A DNA stretch of 64,000 nt from Leptospira biflexa (GTDB lineage: Bacteria; Spirochaetota; UBA4802; UB4802), in assembly GCA_020721905.1 (NCBI GenBank), contig DYLU01000003.1, forward strand, positions 1 to 64,000, written 5' to 3'. The notes beneath the pieces were generated by a model. It ran no database searches. It saw nothing but the letters and a program-made list of their open reading frames with translations, and was not told where the DNA came from. Both the position numbers and the translations under genes were made by a program. Of the stretch, positions 35,701 to 44,107 are shown in pieces. How positions within the stretch are numbered: the stretch's first letter is position 1; the number at the start of each line of letters is the position of its first letter.

Positions 35701-37626
35701 AGCAACCCCGAAAACTTTAAATCAAATTTCATGTTCCTTGAAACAATTACACATGCTTCCACTTTTGAAGCATTTATTGCATTTTTGAAGAATCATATCA
35801 TTGCACAATTTTATCCGCAGTATAAAAATTTCATTGAGATAGGTTTTAAACGAATTCTCTTCTACATGTTTAAATTTGGGTTTAAATCAGGCAACGATAT
35901 TGTGCAATTAATTGATGATCTGGCAGCACATAATGATACCAATATATCCGACCTTGGCAAAAGCATTCAGTTCCATAACCGGCCAGGACCCATTATATTT
36001 GTATCAGCCGAGGCAGATCCATTTTCCAAAAGCGGAGGCCTTGCTAATGTTGTGTATGAGTTGCCGCGTGAGCTTGCAAGTCTGGGTGAAGAAGTAATAG
36101 TAATAACCCCAAAATATCGCCATGGTGATGCAACGGCCATGGAAAAAATGAACAATGCTTTAAAAAAATACAATGTCCGGTACACGGGTAAAAATGTGCG
36201 TTTCATGATAGAACATGCTGCCTATGAAGCTGGTGTACATTATGCACAGGTTGATGGTATCCATTATTATCTGCTGGATCATCACGAGTTCTTTGATGGT
36301 TTGTACTGGGGATATACCGGTCAGGAAAAGCTACGCCGCCGTATTGCATTTGCCCGTGCTACAGCGGAGCTTATCACCACATTTGGCCTGTACCCGCTTT
36401 TTGTCATCACCAATGATGCATATACCGGTATTTTCAACGGCATTGTCCGCAGTGACCATGTGTACTATGATAATCCAAACTTCAAAAGGACATCCTTCTT
36501 CCATATTATTCACAACGGTGGCTGGCAATATTTTGATTCATATCACCGGTATGAAGATAACAAAGACCTCTTCTCTTTATTTAATCTTCCGCAATGGCGC
36601 TATAATGATTTTTCTGATCCCAGCGATTACAACAAAATAAATTGCATGGCTACCGGCATACGATTTGCCGATAGAGTCATTACAGTAAGCCCTTCGTATG
36701 CAAGACAGATAGAAAAAGCCTGTGATGGTCTTGAAAAGATCCTGCACAATGTTATTGGTATAAGCAATGCATTGGGGGTTGATTTTAAAAACAGAATTCT
36801 TATGCGTTTTCACAATTCAGGTTTTATAGATGAATATTATCCCAAAATGGTTGAAGCGGTAACATCTCATCCCGGAATATTTAAAACATTACAGCAGCGC
36901 TATCCTGAAATACTTGAAGGTATCCATAATTGTGAAAGAATCACAGATCCTCTGCGCAGGGAGTATGTAACCCACATGCGAAACAAATTCTGTTTGCAAT
37001 ATAAATTAGGTTTTGAAATTAATCCAGATATAATGTTGTTTTCTATGATCCACCGTATAGCCGAGCAAAAAGGTTTTCAGCTTCTTCTGGATGCTTCATA
37101 TGGAATATTTACCACATTAGGATTTCAGGGGATTATTGGCGGTGCAGTGGCATGGGGGGACCAGCGTGGCAGCGAGCTGGCTGCAGGCTTACTTAACCTG
37201 CAAAACTACTATCCAAAAAACGTAAACGTAAACTTAGGCTTTCAGGATATCAGCATCCCTCTTTTGTCCAGTGATGTGTTTTTAATGCCATCATTACATG
37301 AACCGGGAGGCATTTCACAGCTTGAAGCACTGGCATGCGGATGCCTGGTTGTTGCACGTGCAACAGGAGGTCTGCGTGACACCGTCATTCCCATACGCAT
37401 GGTAGATTCATCAGTTGAAGGTAATGGATTTTTATTTTCCGATTTTACTCCTTCATCGTTCTATGATGCCATGCAACGCTGTGCAGAATTCTTTAAACAA
37501 AGTGATGACACAACAAAAGCACTGGCACGAAAAAACGCCATGCAGTCAGCCTATTTCTGGGATAAACCGGCAAAAGAATATATTGATATATTATATTCGC
37601 ATAAGGAAATTGTACGGGTAGTATAA
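32785..37626 (+). CDS. bifunctional GH13 alpha-amylase-family / GT5 glycogen synthase fusion
   Basis: A 1613-residue cytoplasmic protein joining an alpha-glucan-acting GH13 domain to an ADP-glucose-type starch or glycogen synthase. Residues 1-330 are a helical region I do not recognise; 340-425 is a beta-sandwich-like segment; the GH13 barrel covers about 430-850 with region I VIIDVVPHLNR, the nucleophile D626 in DGIRFDSAH, the acid/base E near 710 in VHLAECYWG, and NHDE near 773. The GT5 part runs from about 1066, with KSGGLANVVYELP at 1082 and the sugar-nucleotide site SLHEPGGISQLEALACG near 1510. Both active sites look complete. Such a fusion could prime, branch or extend storage glucan in one chain. 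It lies 18 bases behind a lipoprotein gene. Confidence 0.88.
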   Translation: MLQKVSTQSSLCRFTLSDEEKLSDERVKEEIRKAFQELRAFPFVVHSGIIDSLKKGVDPSSLKDSFAAIRNDIFAAITDSPQAKEKIVSDVRLQGRILDAIITIHSAIARGNFTSIINRRFVLIKERPAWPTLYYISPQSAVLSHVGQGPQWTEIPTIYLGFNIFNVLALDKEQKYDRAFYWLLRVEERAIETGYSHIEVYPPHVSRALNELLDEVIRIATISEVEFKEIPARKKIRAFTVRNRESFLKMLNARRDDGNFDFEKNLKAIRSLERLARRYKKGYDFNSLREIVRLLVAASGHDIHEIRNNANILLERIFAPKEFDAPLSTSFVNCAAGSIHTFEFPIPEEGNYFVRIFHNAGTNPYPLEQDIAYIDIDLAFNETKGVYTAHHTFNELGHYDFLVYRKRKKRSQWVGYEGCSGRINVIPDMRGEIVLEIFPDIHGHTRIYWMDEEHPGLVYNEHGEVIRLGRFSDITAHLEDLKERYHITALYLLGVQKRGTNREDWAPEATSPSPFSPVSLVEIEDFLGGEKEFLELIAKAHAMDIKVIIDVVPHLNRRSTELPDEYAVKCYDDSGNLVIRASTDGRYGSWNDGKLLNYRKLEVWEWLINSVTTLIDKYDIDGIRFDSAHAVPIMMKKNNYPFIWGQYRSLESLVEGEIIVNDREDGHFITTGYFDSACRDQIAIPFHYLLMSRIAQKLKEKNKTFFVHLAECYWGHERYLTRSGIIPYNSALFKICEGIIHGTTDVREVYHFYDNYLPYALPPGTELLGILGNHDERRALNTFGHRGLRAAIGLTIFMNNIIMDYEGSAEGESWKAFLDNIYVNWNQFEYAAHRSLESFYRQWYRFHRNNKGEGYLIWANNTQVAASIKFTEQTIWIGVFNFADSSQNVALQFDNPRLPIADDTFFKVVDPVYSPITKHYSYFTGKELKASKIYSVVSYTDRIKLLKLEPVSDIAPLYSEFLRDSLFRLYSISNPENFKSNFMFLETITHASTFEAFIAFLKNHIIAQFYPQYKNFIEIGFKRILFYMFKFGFKSGNDIVQLIDDLAAHNDTNISDLGKSIQFHNRPGPIIFVSAEADPFSKSGGLANVVYELPRELASLGEEVIVITPKYRHGDATAMEKMNNALKKYNVRYTGKNVRFMIEHAAYEAGVHYAQVDGIHYYLLDHHEFFDGLYWGYTGQEKLRRRIAFARATAELITTFGLYPLFVITNDAYTGIFNGIVRSDHVYYDNPNFKRTSFFHIIHNGGWQYFDSYHRYEDNKDLFSLFNLPQWRYNDFSDPSDYNKINCMATGIRFADRVITVSPSYARQIEKACDGLEKILHNVIGISNALGVDFKNRILMRFHNSGFIDEYYPKMVEAVTSHPGIFKTLQQRYPEILEGIHNCERITDPLRREYVTHMRNKFCLQYKLGFEINPDIMLFSMIHRIAEQKGFQLLLDASYGIFTTLGFQGIIGGAVAWGDQRGSELAAGLLNLQNYYPKNVNVNLGFQDISIPLLSSDVFLMPSLHEPGGISQLEALACGCLVVARATGGLRDTVIPIRMVDSSVEGNGFLFSDFTPSSFYDAMQRCAEFFKQSDDTTKALARKNAMQSAYFWDKPAKEYIDILYSHKEIVRVV

Positions 37627-37635
37627 AATAAAAGA

Positions 37636-37670
37636 GCCTTCCACAAACACCATCAGTACAAGTGGGAGGC
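37636..37670 (+). other. hairpin after the glucan synthase gene
   Basis: A 9-base-pair stem (GCCTTCCAC with GTGGGAGGC, one G-U pair) around a 17-base loop, 10 bases after the stop. There is no T tract on the plus side, so termination is uncertain. Confidence 0.35.
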
Positions 37671-37740
37671 CCTGGAGTGTAAAATGATCTGATAATTTAA
37701 TCGGAAGTGTAATGTAAAAACTTGAATGTTTTATTGTGTT

Positions 37741-38313
37741 ATGAAAAAAAAATATATCATTACAGCAGTTTTACTATGGATACTATCATGTTCCTCAAGT
37801 GAAAAAGCAGAGCTGGGGAATATTGTTGGTTCTATTAATGGACAGCCTGTTATACCCTATACTGCCAACAAACTTTACATATTACCCTTTACCAATCAGA
37901 CCAACATCCCGGGCTATGAAGAAAAGATAAAACAGCGTATAACAGAAAAAATCATAACAGGTGGCAGGTTGGCTATAGCTTCCTTACAGGCTGATAGCGA
38001 CGTAACTCTTACAGGTACAATTCAGTCATTTCAGATGCAGCCAATCGTGATTGACAGCGCAGGAATAATTAAAAAAAAGCGATTATTAATAATTGCTGTG
38101 ATAAGTTTAATAAATGCTCAAACCGGAAATTACATTTTTCGCAATATCACTGTACAGGCATTTAAAGAGTTTTCGGACACTGAAGCACCTGTTACACCAA
38201 TTAACATTGTCCAGGATGATGTGGAACAGGTTTTAGCTTCACGGATTGCTTTGCAGGTTGAAACAGGCTGGTACACTTCGCTTAAAACAGGAGTGGAAAA
38301 AGGAAGGAAATAA
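37741..38313 (+). CDS. lptE: LptE-like LPS-assembly lipoprotein
   Basis: A 190-residue outer-membrane lipoprotein that should plug and help the LptD translocon insert lipopolysaccharide. The leader MKKKYIITAVLLWILSC ends in a lipobox. The mature part has NKLYILPFTNQTNIPGYEEK, a helix then ASLQADSDVTLTGTIQSF, and a beta-rich C-terminal half, matching the order of elements in LptE. Its place directly before holA, with the holA ATG one base after its stop, is the common lptE-holA arrangement. Sequence identity to LptE is low, as is usual. An earlier in-frame ATG at 37726 has no ribosome site, and neither does 37741, so the start is judged from the signal peptide. Confidence 0.72.
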   Translation: MKKKYIITAVLLWILSCSSSEKAELGNIVGSINGQPVIPYTANKLYILPFTNQTNIPGYEEKIKQRITEKIITGGRLAIASLQADSDVTLTGTIQSFQMQPIVIDSAGIIKKKRLLIIAVISLINAQTGNYIFRNITVQAFKEFSDTEAPVTPINIVQDDVEQVLASRIALQVETGWYTSLKTGVEKGRK

Positions 38314-38314
38314 T

Positions 38315-39319
38315 ATGGCATCAAAGACACTTACGGCTAATGAATTTAAATCCGCCATTCAAAAAGAGCTATCACACATATACTGCTTTTGTGGAAACGA
38401 TGAAAACCAGAAAGAAGAAGCGGTTAGTCTCATTGCATCACAACTGTGGAAAAACAAGCCTCAGGATTATAAAATAACAACGTACTTTGCTGAAGATGCA
38501 CTTGAACAGGCTCTTGCCGCCATTGCGTCAGTTTCACTGTTTGACGATACTGCTCTATATATAATCAAACATTGTGAACAGGCAAGTTCATCAAATAAAA
38601 TTCATACAATGGTACTTGACTGTATTAATAATCTGCCCAACTCAGTCTTCGTTATTTTCGATACGCAGGAGAACAAGCTGCCTGCATTGCTCCCATCACA
38701 AATTCACGCCCGCATTCCCGCAGTTCAGTTTTACCGACCCTTTGAAGAAAACTGCAAATCGTATATACTGAAAAAGTGCAAGGATTTATCATTAACTATC
38801 TCACAGGAAGCAACGGAATTTCTTGTTGAATTGACAGCCAGTAATATTAAGGAGATTGATGATATTCTTACCACCATATCTTTTTCCGGCCATACTGATG
38901 TCTCAAAAGATTTCCTTGAAGGCTTTGTTATTAATGAAAGACAATCAATAGAATTTGAATTTGTTGATTGTTTCTTTTTAAAAGATAAACATGCATGGGA
39001 CATTCTTTCAGAAGCTATTGAACGAAATATAAATCAAATATTGCTCATATCCCTTTTATTCAATCATGCACAAAAATTAGAACAATTTCATATACAAACA
39101 GCAAAAGGCGTTAACTTTGATTCACTTATGAAAGAATTGAAGATATATGGGAAAAGGCAAAAAGTATTTGCCAAACAGGCATCTATCTATACCCTTGATA
39201 ATGTCAGAAAATTAATCGCAACGCTATATACGTATGATATACAGCTTAAAAGCTATCGCTCGGGAGGTTTTCCCCAGGAAAATCCGCTAATAGACCTTTT
39301 ATTACAAATTTCTGCGTGA
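38315..39319 (+). CDS. holA: DNA polymerase III delta subunit
   Basis: The clamp-loader subunit that opens the sliding clamp, 334 residues long. The N-terminal ATPase-like fold reads IYCFCGNDENQKEEAVSLIA then FAEDALEQALAAIASVSLFD, ALYIIKHCEQ and NNLPNSVFVIFDT, the usual pattern of HolA. Domains II and III follow (ISQEATEFLVELTASNIKE; NINQILLISLLFNHAQKL). The start at 38315 is fixed by AAGGAA upstream and lies just after the lptE stop; a longer frame would overlap lptE. The class I adenylate cyclase gene starts 13 bases downstream. Confidence 0.9.
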   Translation: MASKTLTANEFKSAIQKELSHIYCFCGNDENQKEEAVSLIASQLWKNKPQDYKITTYFAEDALEQALAAIASVSLFDDTALYIIKHCEQASSSNKIHTMVLDCINNLPNSVFVIFDTQENKLPALLPSQIHARIPAVQFYRPFEENCKSYILKKCKDLSLTISQEATEFLVELTASNIKEIDDILTTISFSGHTDVSKDFLEGFVINERQSIEFEFVDCFFLKDKHAWDILSEAIERNINQILLISLLFNHAQKLEQFHIQTAKGVNFDSLMKELKIYGKRQKVFAKQASIYTLDNVRKLIATLYTYDIQLKSYRSGGFPQENPLIDLLLQISA

Positions 39320-39332
39320 TGATACTGTGCAT

Positions 39333-42056
39333 ATGGATCTTCTCCAAACAATAATAGAAAATAAGGAAAAGTTCATAGCGTTTAACAATGAAAAGTTTAA
39401 GCGCTTTCAACAGCTTATTCCCAATCCAGCAATGCGCAGAATTGTAAACACCATCCCTTTTTTACTCTGTATCAATAATAAAAAGATGCCCGGTTATGTT
39501 GAAGGGGATGTACCTATAGGAATAAAAAATTTCAACCTTGATGAAGACACAAAACGGTATTTGCATGGGCGTTATCCCGGCATCACCTTCCATGATTTTG
39601 AACGTGGCGATTTTATCAAGATGTTTGCTGTTATGGGCAGTGTTGGCACAGTAGCATATAATAAAAAATCAGACCTTGACTACTGGGCATGTATTCATAG
39701 AAACACTGTATCAAAGGAACAATTTGATAATTTTAGCAAAAAAGTAACCATGATACAAGAGTGGGCTTCAAAAGAATTAGCAGTACCCGTACATATATTT
39801 ATTAATGATATTGAAAGCGTTAAAAATAATATTTTTGCTGAAGACGAAGAAGAAGCATTTGGCACTACCGTTGGCGCAGTTCTGAAAGATGAATTTTTCC
39901 GAAGTTCAATTATTATTGCAGGCAAAATTCCTTTCTGGTGGGTTGTTCCAAGTTTTATCAAGGATGATGAATACGAAGCATTGTACAATCAACTCCCCGA
40001 TGAAATGAAAAGGGATGATTTTATTGACCTTGGAAATCTTTATGAAATATCCAGGGAAGATTTTCTGGGTGCTGCTCTTTTTCAAATAATAAAATCACTG
40101 GGGAACCCTTTTAAATCAATCTTGAAGATTGGAGTTCTGGAAAAATATCTGTTTGGGAAAAGCGATTCGCCTCTTTTAAGTCAGAAAGTTAAAATGCATG
40201 TGCTGCTCAGCCGGCTTACCAATTCAATACTGGATGCCTACCTTTTGATGTTTGATGAAGTTTATGATTACTATAGCCAGACAATGAATGATCCTGCCAT
40301 ACTTCAAATATTAAAGCAAAACCTTTATCTAAAAATTGATCCGCAGCTATCCAAATATGTGGGGATAAAAGATAAAAAGAATATTCCCTATAAAGTAGCC
40401 GTAATGTTCAAGTATGTCCATGACTGGAACTGGAACATTAAAATTATTCAGGATATGGATAACTTTGATAACTGGGACTTCCAGCGGGTAATGCATTTCT
40501 GGGATACAGTAAAAAAATTCATGCTGATCAGCTATCAAAAAATAGCATCACAGTTCAGCGCTCTTAATCTAAAACAACAAATATCGGAAACTGATTTCAC
40601 ATTATTATCACGAAAAATAAAGTCACATTTTTCGGTTGAAGAAAATAAGGTTGATAAGCTTATAACATTTAAAGACACTCCCGCTGAACCTATTTTATAT
40701 ATTGAACCTGTTAATGAAGGTATACGTGAAGTTAAATGGCGGCTGTTTAAAAGAAACCGCAGTGAAAAAAATGTGTTCACCACCACCACATTGCGTACAG
40801 AAAGCGACCTGGTTAAGCTGTTAGTATGGTTAACGATTAATAAAGTTTATGACCATTCCGTTACCCGTGTTAATATTCAGTCCGGATATGTGCGAATAAA
40901 TCAGAATCTGGTTGTTGAACTGCTAAACCAGCTGTCAAAGTTTTTTTCCGAAAAAGGGGAAATCAAAACCAAATACTATCTCAAACCAGCTTTTAACATG
41001 CTCCAGTGTATTATTCTCAATTTTAATAATGATGCTGCGGAACATTTAGATTCATTATATCATGTCTATTCAACAAGCTGGGGTGAACAATACATAAAAC
41101 AATGCACCAATACCAGTGATATTGCACACATACTTCAAAATATCCTTAAAGATGGTCTTGAATTAAAACTTCCCTTTGACGATTATTGCCTGATAAACAG
41201 CCCGGGTACTCACAAACGTTTTTGCAAAAACTTCATACAGCTTTTTAGAGAATCATATAATGCCATAATTCACAGCCCCACTCCATATAGCCGTTTTATT
41301 GGTGAGCTTGAAGGCCTGTATTTTACTGCTTTACGCAACAATACTATTGAAGTTCAGGCATTTGATCATATTGTAAAGGTATTGACAACACTCACATTAA
41401 AGCCCGGCATAGAAGCTCATTATACATTCTATGGCGATTCATACCATCTCCAGGTGCTGCAGGCATTATATAACAAACAAATTAAAAAGGGGATTACAAT
41501 TGGTTATCTTGAAGACAGTGATAAATTACATGTATATGTCATTAATGAAAAAGGTAATATTTTTACCTTCTTTGCACCAAAAAACATAAAGAGCGTCTTT
41601 TTATATCATATATACGGATTTTGCACAAACGTCCTCAAACGACTGCCAGGCAACGTAAGGGAAAGTGAGTCAAGCATTGTCTGCTATGGTGCTCAGGCTG
41701 ACCGCAGAGGTGGCATCAGCCTTATTGATGAAACCGGTAAAATACATGGTGATTATCTACTGAATTTTACAAAATCCAAAGCCCTACGTGTTCAGATAGC
41801 TCGCCATATGGGTAATGAAATTTTTTATAACTTTATATTTCCCGACAATGTAACTTCCGGATTTATGACAATTAAAGAACTGTACAGCGTAAAACGTAAA
41901 ATTATTGAGTTAAAAAACACGGGAATGCCAGTATATCCTTATATTGGCGAACTTGTATTTAATGATCTGAATCAAAAAGAAATGGTACTGGGATCAAGCA
42001 TTTACTTTGTGGAAAAATATAAATTAGAACTCATGCTTCAGCGGGCACAAGCATAG
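39333..42056 (+). CDS. cyaA: class I adenylate cyclase
   Basis: A 907-residue cytoplasmic enzyme that makes cyclic AMP from ATP with the polymerase-beta-like class I fold of enterobacterial CyaA. The nucleotidyltransferase signature GSVGTVAYNKKSDLDYWAC lies near residues 101-120, followed by VHIFINDIESV, AGKIPFWWVVPSF near 193, DDFIDLGNL near 228 and LGAALFQIIKSLGNPFKSIL near 245. The C-terminal half, which in enterobacteria is regulatory, is present but diverged. Length fits CyaA (about 850). The start at 39333 is preferred; a GTG two codons earlier is possible and neither has a strong ribosome site. It probably shares a transcript with lptE-holA. A class III cyclase is also in the window at 59883. 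Confidence 0.88.
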   Translation: MDLLQTIIENKEKFIAFNNEKFKRFQQLIPNPAMRRIVNTIPFLLCINNKKMPGYVEGDVPIGIKNFNLDEDTKRYLHGRYPGITFHDFERGDFIKMFAVMGSVGTVAYNKKSDLDYWACIHRNTVSKEQFDNFSKKVTMIQEWASKELAVPVHIFINDIESVKNNIFAEDEEEAFGTTVGAVLKDEFFRSSIIIAGKIPFWWVVPSFIKDDEYEALYNQLPDEMKRDDFIDLGNLYEISREDFLGAALFQIIKSLGNPFKSILKIGVLEKYLFGKSDSPLLSQKVKMHVLLSRLTNSILDAYLLMFDEVYDYYSQTMNDPAILQILKQNLYLKIDPQLSKYVGIKDKKNIPYKVAVMFKYVHDWNWNIKIIQDMDNFDNWDFQRVMHFWDTVKKFMLISYQKIASQFSALNLKQQISETDFTLLSRKIKSHFSVEENKVDKLITFKDTPAEPILYIEPVNEGIREVKWRLFKRNRSEKNVFTTTTLRTESDLVKLLVWLTINKVYDHSVTRVNIQSGYVRINQNLVVELLNQLSKFFSEKGEIKTKYYLKPAFNMLQCIILNFNNDAAEHLDSLYHVYSTSWGEQYIKQCTNTSDIAHILQNILKDGLELKLPFDDYCLINSPGTHKRFCKNFIQLFRESYNAIIHSPTPYSRFIGELEGLYFTALRNNTIEVQAFDHIVKVLTTLTLKPGIEAHYTFYGDSYHLQVLQALYNKQIKKGITIGYLEDSDKLHVYVINEKGNIFTFFAPKNIKSVFLYHIYGFCTNVLKRLPGNVRESESSIVCYGAQADRRGGISLIDETGKIHGDYLLNFTKSKALRVQIARHMGNEIFYNFIFPDNVTSGFMTIKELYSVKRKIIELKNTGMPVYPYIGELVFNDLNQKEMVLGSSIYFVEKYKLELMLQRAQA

Positions 42057-42062
42057 AAAAAC

Positions 42063-42596
42063 TCAATATTCGCCGCCAGGGAAATTATCCTTAAAGAAGC
42101 GTATTTTCTTTTTCTGGGTTTCCACTTCCTGTTTATTAATAGTGCCTTTTTCCAATGCTATATCCAGCAATTTTACTTCTGTGTCGTCCTCAGCTTTCTT
42201 TGATTTATCTTCATCATCCTGCTGTAACTTTGCAATCTTTTTATCAATGTCATCCTGTGTTAACATTGAAAATTCCTGTTCTTCCAGCTCTACTGCTGTC
42301 TCTTTAATTTTATTTTCTTTTGGCTCTTTCTTTTTAGAGGGTTTCTTCTTAGGTTCAGCAATTAAAGATTCACCAACATCTTCCTCTTCCGGCTGCAGAT
42401 TGGCTGGTGGATTTGCTATTTTTAATTCCAGCATTTTAATCCGTTCACCCAGCAAAATATTTATTTGTTTTTCAATGGTAATAAATATCGGCTGGGTAAA
42501 AGACTTGTTTCTCTGTAATGATTTTTCAAGTTTCCGCAATTCACGTATATCCTGATCAATCATTTCTATACGTTTCAGCACATGAATAACCTTCAT
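42063..42596 (-). CDS. coiled-coil protein with a Lys/Glu-rich middle
   Basis: A 177-residue soluble protein with no recognisable family. An N-terminal helix pair (MKVIHVLKRIEMIDQDIREL) leads into a charged low-complexity stretch of Lys and Glu near residues 80-105, then helices and a short ending in FPGGEY. No signal peptide. GAGG lies 7 bases before the ATG at 42596; a TTG two codons earlier is less likely. It is convergent with the cyclase gene, stops 6 bases apart. It could be an adaptor or structural coiled coil; nothing more is supported. Confidence 0.65.
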   Translation of the reverse strand: MKVIHVLKRIEMIDQDIRELRKLEKSLQRNKSFTQPIFITIEKQINILLGERIKMLELKIANPPANLQPEEEDVGESLIAEPKKKPSKKKEPKENKIKETAVELEEQEFSMLTQDDIDKKIAKLQQDDEDKSKKAEDDTEVKLLDIALEKGTINKQEVETQKKKIRFFKDNFPGGEY

Positions 42597-43020
42597 AATC
42601 AAACCTCAAATAGATAGCGTAAAATAAAACAAACCACTTTATTGTATAGGCACTATGACCATAACACTTTAACAATGAAAAACATATTTCATTATTAATG
42701 TCAATAACCTTTTCAATTACATAAAAATTTATTTTTTGTCCAATACCACATATATTTTCAATGGATTTTTTAATAGCAACTTATTACGATAGAATAATAA
42801 TTTATAAAGCAACGGCAAAGCTACGTTTTGTTGTGTTATTATAAGTGTTTTGATTACGATCCCATCACGTTTAAGCAGCTATAAATAACAAAATTCTATT
42901 TCATCTCTCTTCTTACTATTTTCAATTTTTTAACTAATAGTAACCTTTTACTATAGCATTATTCTTGTCATACTGTACTATGAATACACACTATTTGTAC
43001 TATTGATTGATTAATTATTG
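42597..43020. other. intergenic region of about 420 bases
   Basis: Very AT-rich divergent gap with many short A and T runs and no gene-like frame. It must contain the promoter of the coiled-coil gene on the minus strand. I see no RNA gene, terminator or repeat in it. Confidence 0.4.
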
Positions 43021-43049
43021 TTGACATATATTCTTATATGTTGTATTTA
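43021..43049 (+). promoter_or_regulatory. candidate sigma-70 promoter of the envelope cluster
   Basis: TTGACA is separated by 17 bases from TATTTA, and the ATG of the lipoprotein gene lies 25 bases beyond. The -35 box is perfect, the -10 is weak; a TACTAT ten bases later is an alternative. Confidence 0.4.
43024..43041. promoter_or_regulatory. inverted repeat overlapping the promoter, possible operator
   Basis: ACATATA and TATATGT form a perfect 7-base inverted repeat around TTCT, inside the -35 box and spacer of the candidate promoter. This position suits a dimeric repressor, which is inference. Confidence 0.45.
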
Positions 43050-43074
43050 GACATACTATTATACGGATGGTTAT

Positions 43075-44094
43075 ATGATTCGTTATTGTATTGTAGCAGT
43101 TATTATATCATTAAGTTTTTCTTTATATGGGTGCAAAGAAGATTATGATGAATACCTTCTTGTGCAGGTATCAGGCACCATAAGCGGGGAACTCCCCTCC
43201 AGCTGGTCAAAACCCATGGCAATGGCTCACTATCCCAAATTCAGCCGCCAGTTTGGTACCAATATGTATGGTAAAGTAGAAGGAGCGTCATGGTATGTCT
43301 TTGTTGAAAAAAATTCTGATGTTCAACTGTATCTTTTCAATGATGAAAATGCCAACGATGCCTATGACTGGCCGTATGAACCACGAATCCCTGCTTCGTT
43401 AACAGTTACCTTACCGCTTACTATAGGCGAAAATGACAAAAACGATATTGTCATACCCATAAGAAAAGTTTCAGGAAGCATTGCAAACATCCCCTCTTTT
43501 TTCAATAATCCGATAGTTGCACTTGTGTATCCTGACTCCAATGGATGGCCCACACTTGAGGCATATTCACCTGTATATACTACTGGGACTTCAGGCACAT
43601 TTGAAGTGTATGGTGCAGCCCTTCCTAATTACAAATTATGGATTATTAACGATGCAAACAATAACGGTGTGTACGATTATACTACAAGAGAGCCATATGT
43701 TACTATACCTGAACGAGAAGCAAAGGCGCTTGATCAAGATACAAAAGTTATAAACCTTTCATCATCATATGCTACCATTGAAACAACCCTTGGTTCCTTA
43801 GAGGGAAGTATAGACAATCAAAGTAGTTGGAACTACCCTCAGGCTGCACTGTATCAGGGCTGGGATATTATGGCGTACAATCCTCTCGGTGATACTGCAT
43901 TTTCATTTTGCATGGTTGATTCATATAAAATAAACAGTGGTTCAGCTGAAAATCCTTCATATTATATTCTTCTTTTTGATGACGATAATCCACATGATGG
44001 TATCTATATCTATGATGATGAGCATGATGAAGTAAATCAGGGGCCGGCATTTGATACATCTGAAACAGGTATAACGCGTCACACCAATGAATGA
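43075..44094 (+). CDS. lipoprotein of three repeats with Asp/Asn-rich loops
   Basis: A 339-residue exported lipoprotein with no named family. The signal peptide MIRYCIVAVIISLSFSLYGC carries the lipid cysteine at residue 20. Three repeats of about 90-105 residues follow, each starting with a SGTIS-, SGSIA- or EGSID-type strand and a W/F..P turn and ending in an acidic loop: YLFNDENANDAYDWPYEP, WIINDANNNGVYDYTTREP and LLFDDDNPHDGIYIYDDEHD. The D-x-N-x-N/D-x-x-Y spacing recalls calcium-binding loops of beta-sandwich modules; metal binding is inferred. It is the first gene of a three-gene plus-strand cluster and its end overlaps possible starts of the next gene. Confidence 0.75.
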   Translation: MIRYCIVAVIISLSFSLYGCKEDYDEYLLVQVSGTISGELPSSWSKPMAMAHYPKFSRQFGTNMYGKVEGASWYVFVEKNSDVQLYLFNDENANDAYDWPYEPRIPASLTVTLPLTIGENDKNDIVIPIRKVSGSIANIPSFFNNPIVALVYPDSNGWPTLEAYSPVYTTGTSGTFEVYGAALPNYKLWIINDANNNGVYDYTTREPYVTIPEREAKALDQDTKVINLSSSYATIETTLGSLEGSIDNQSSWNYPQAALYQGWDIMAYNPLGDTAFSFCMVDSYKINSGSAENPSYYILLFDDDNPHDGIYIYDDEHDEVNQGPAFDTSETGITRHTNE

Positions 44095-44107
44095 GAGGTT
44101 CAACTCT

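Noticed and set aside
37636-37670. Riboswitch or structured leader of lptE
   Set aside because: Only a single hairpin with no conserved riboswitch elements; more likely a weak terminator.
42142-42555. Serine/phenylalanine-rich plus-strand frame
   Set aside because: It is the complement of the Lys/Glu-rich coiled-coil gene, whose ribosome site and start are good.
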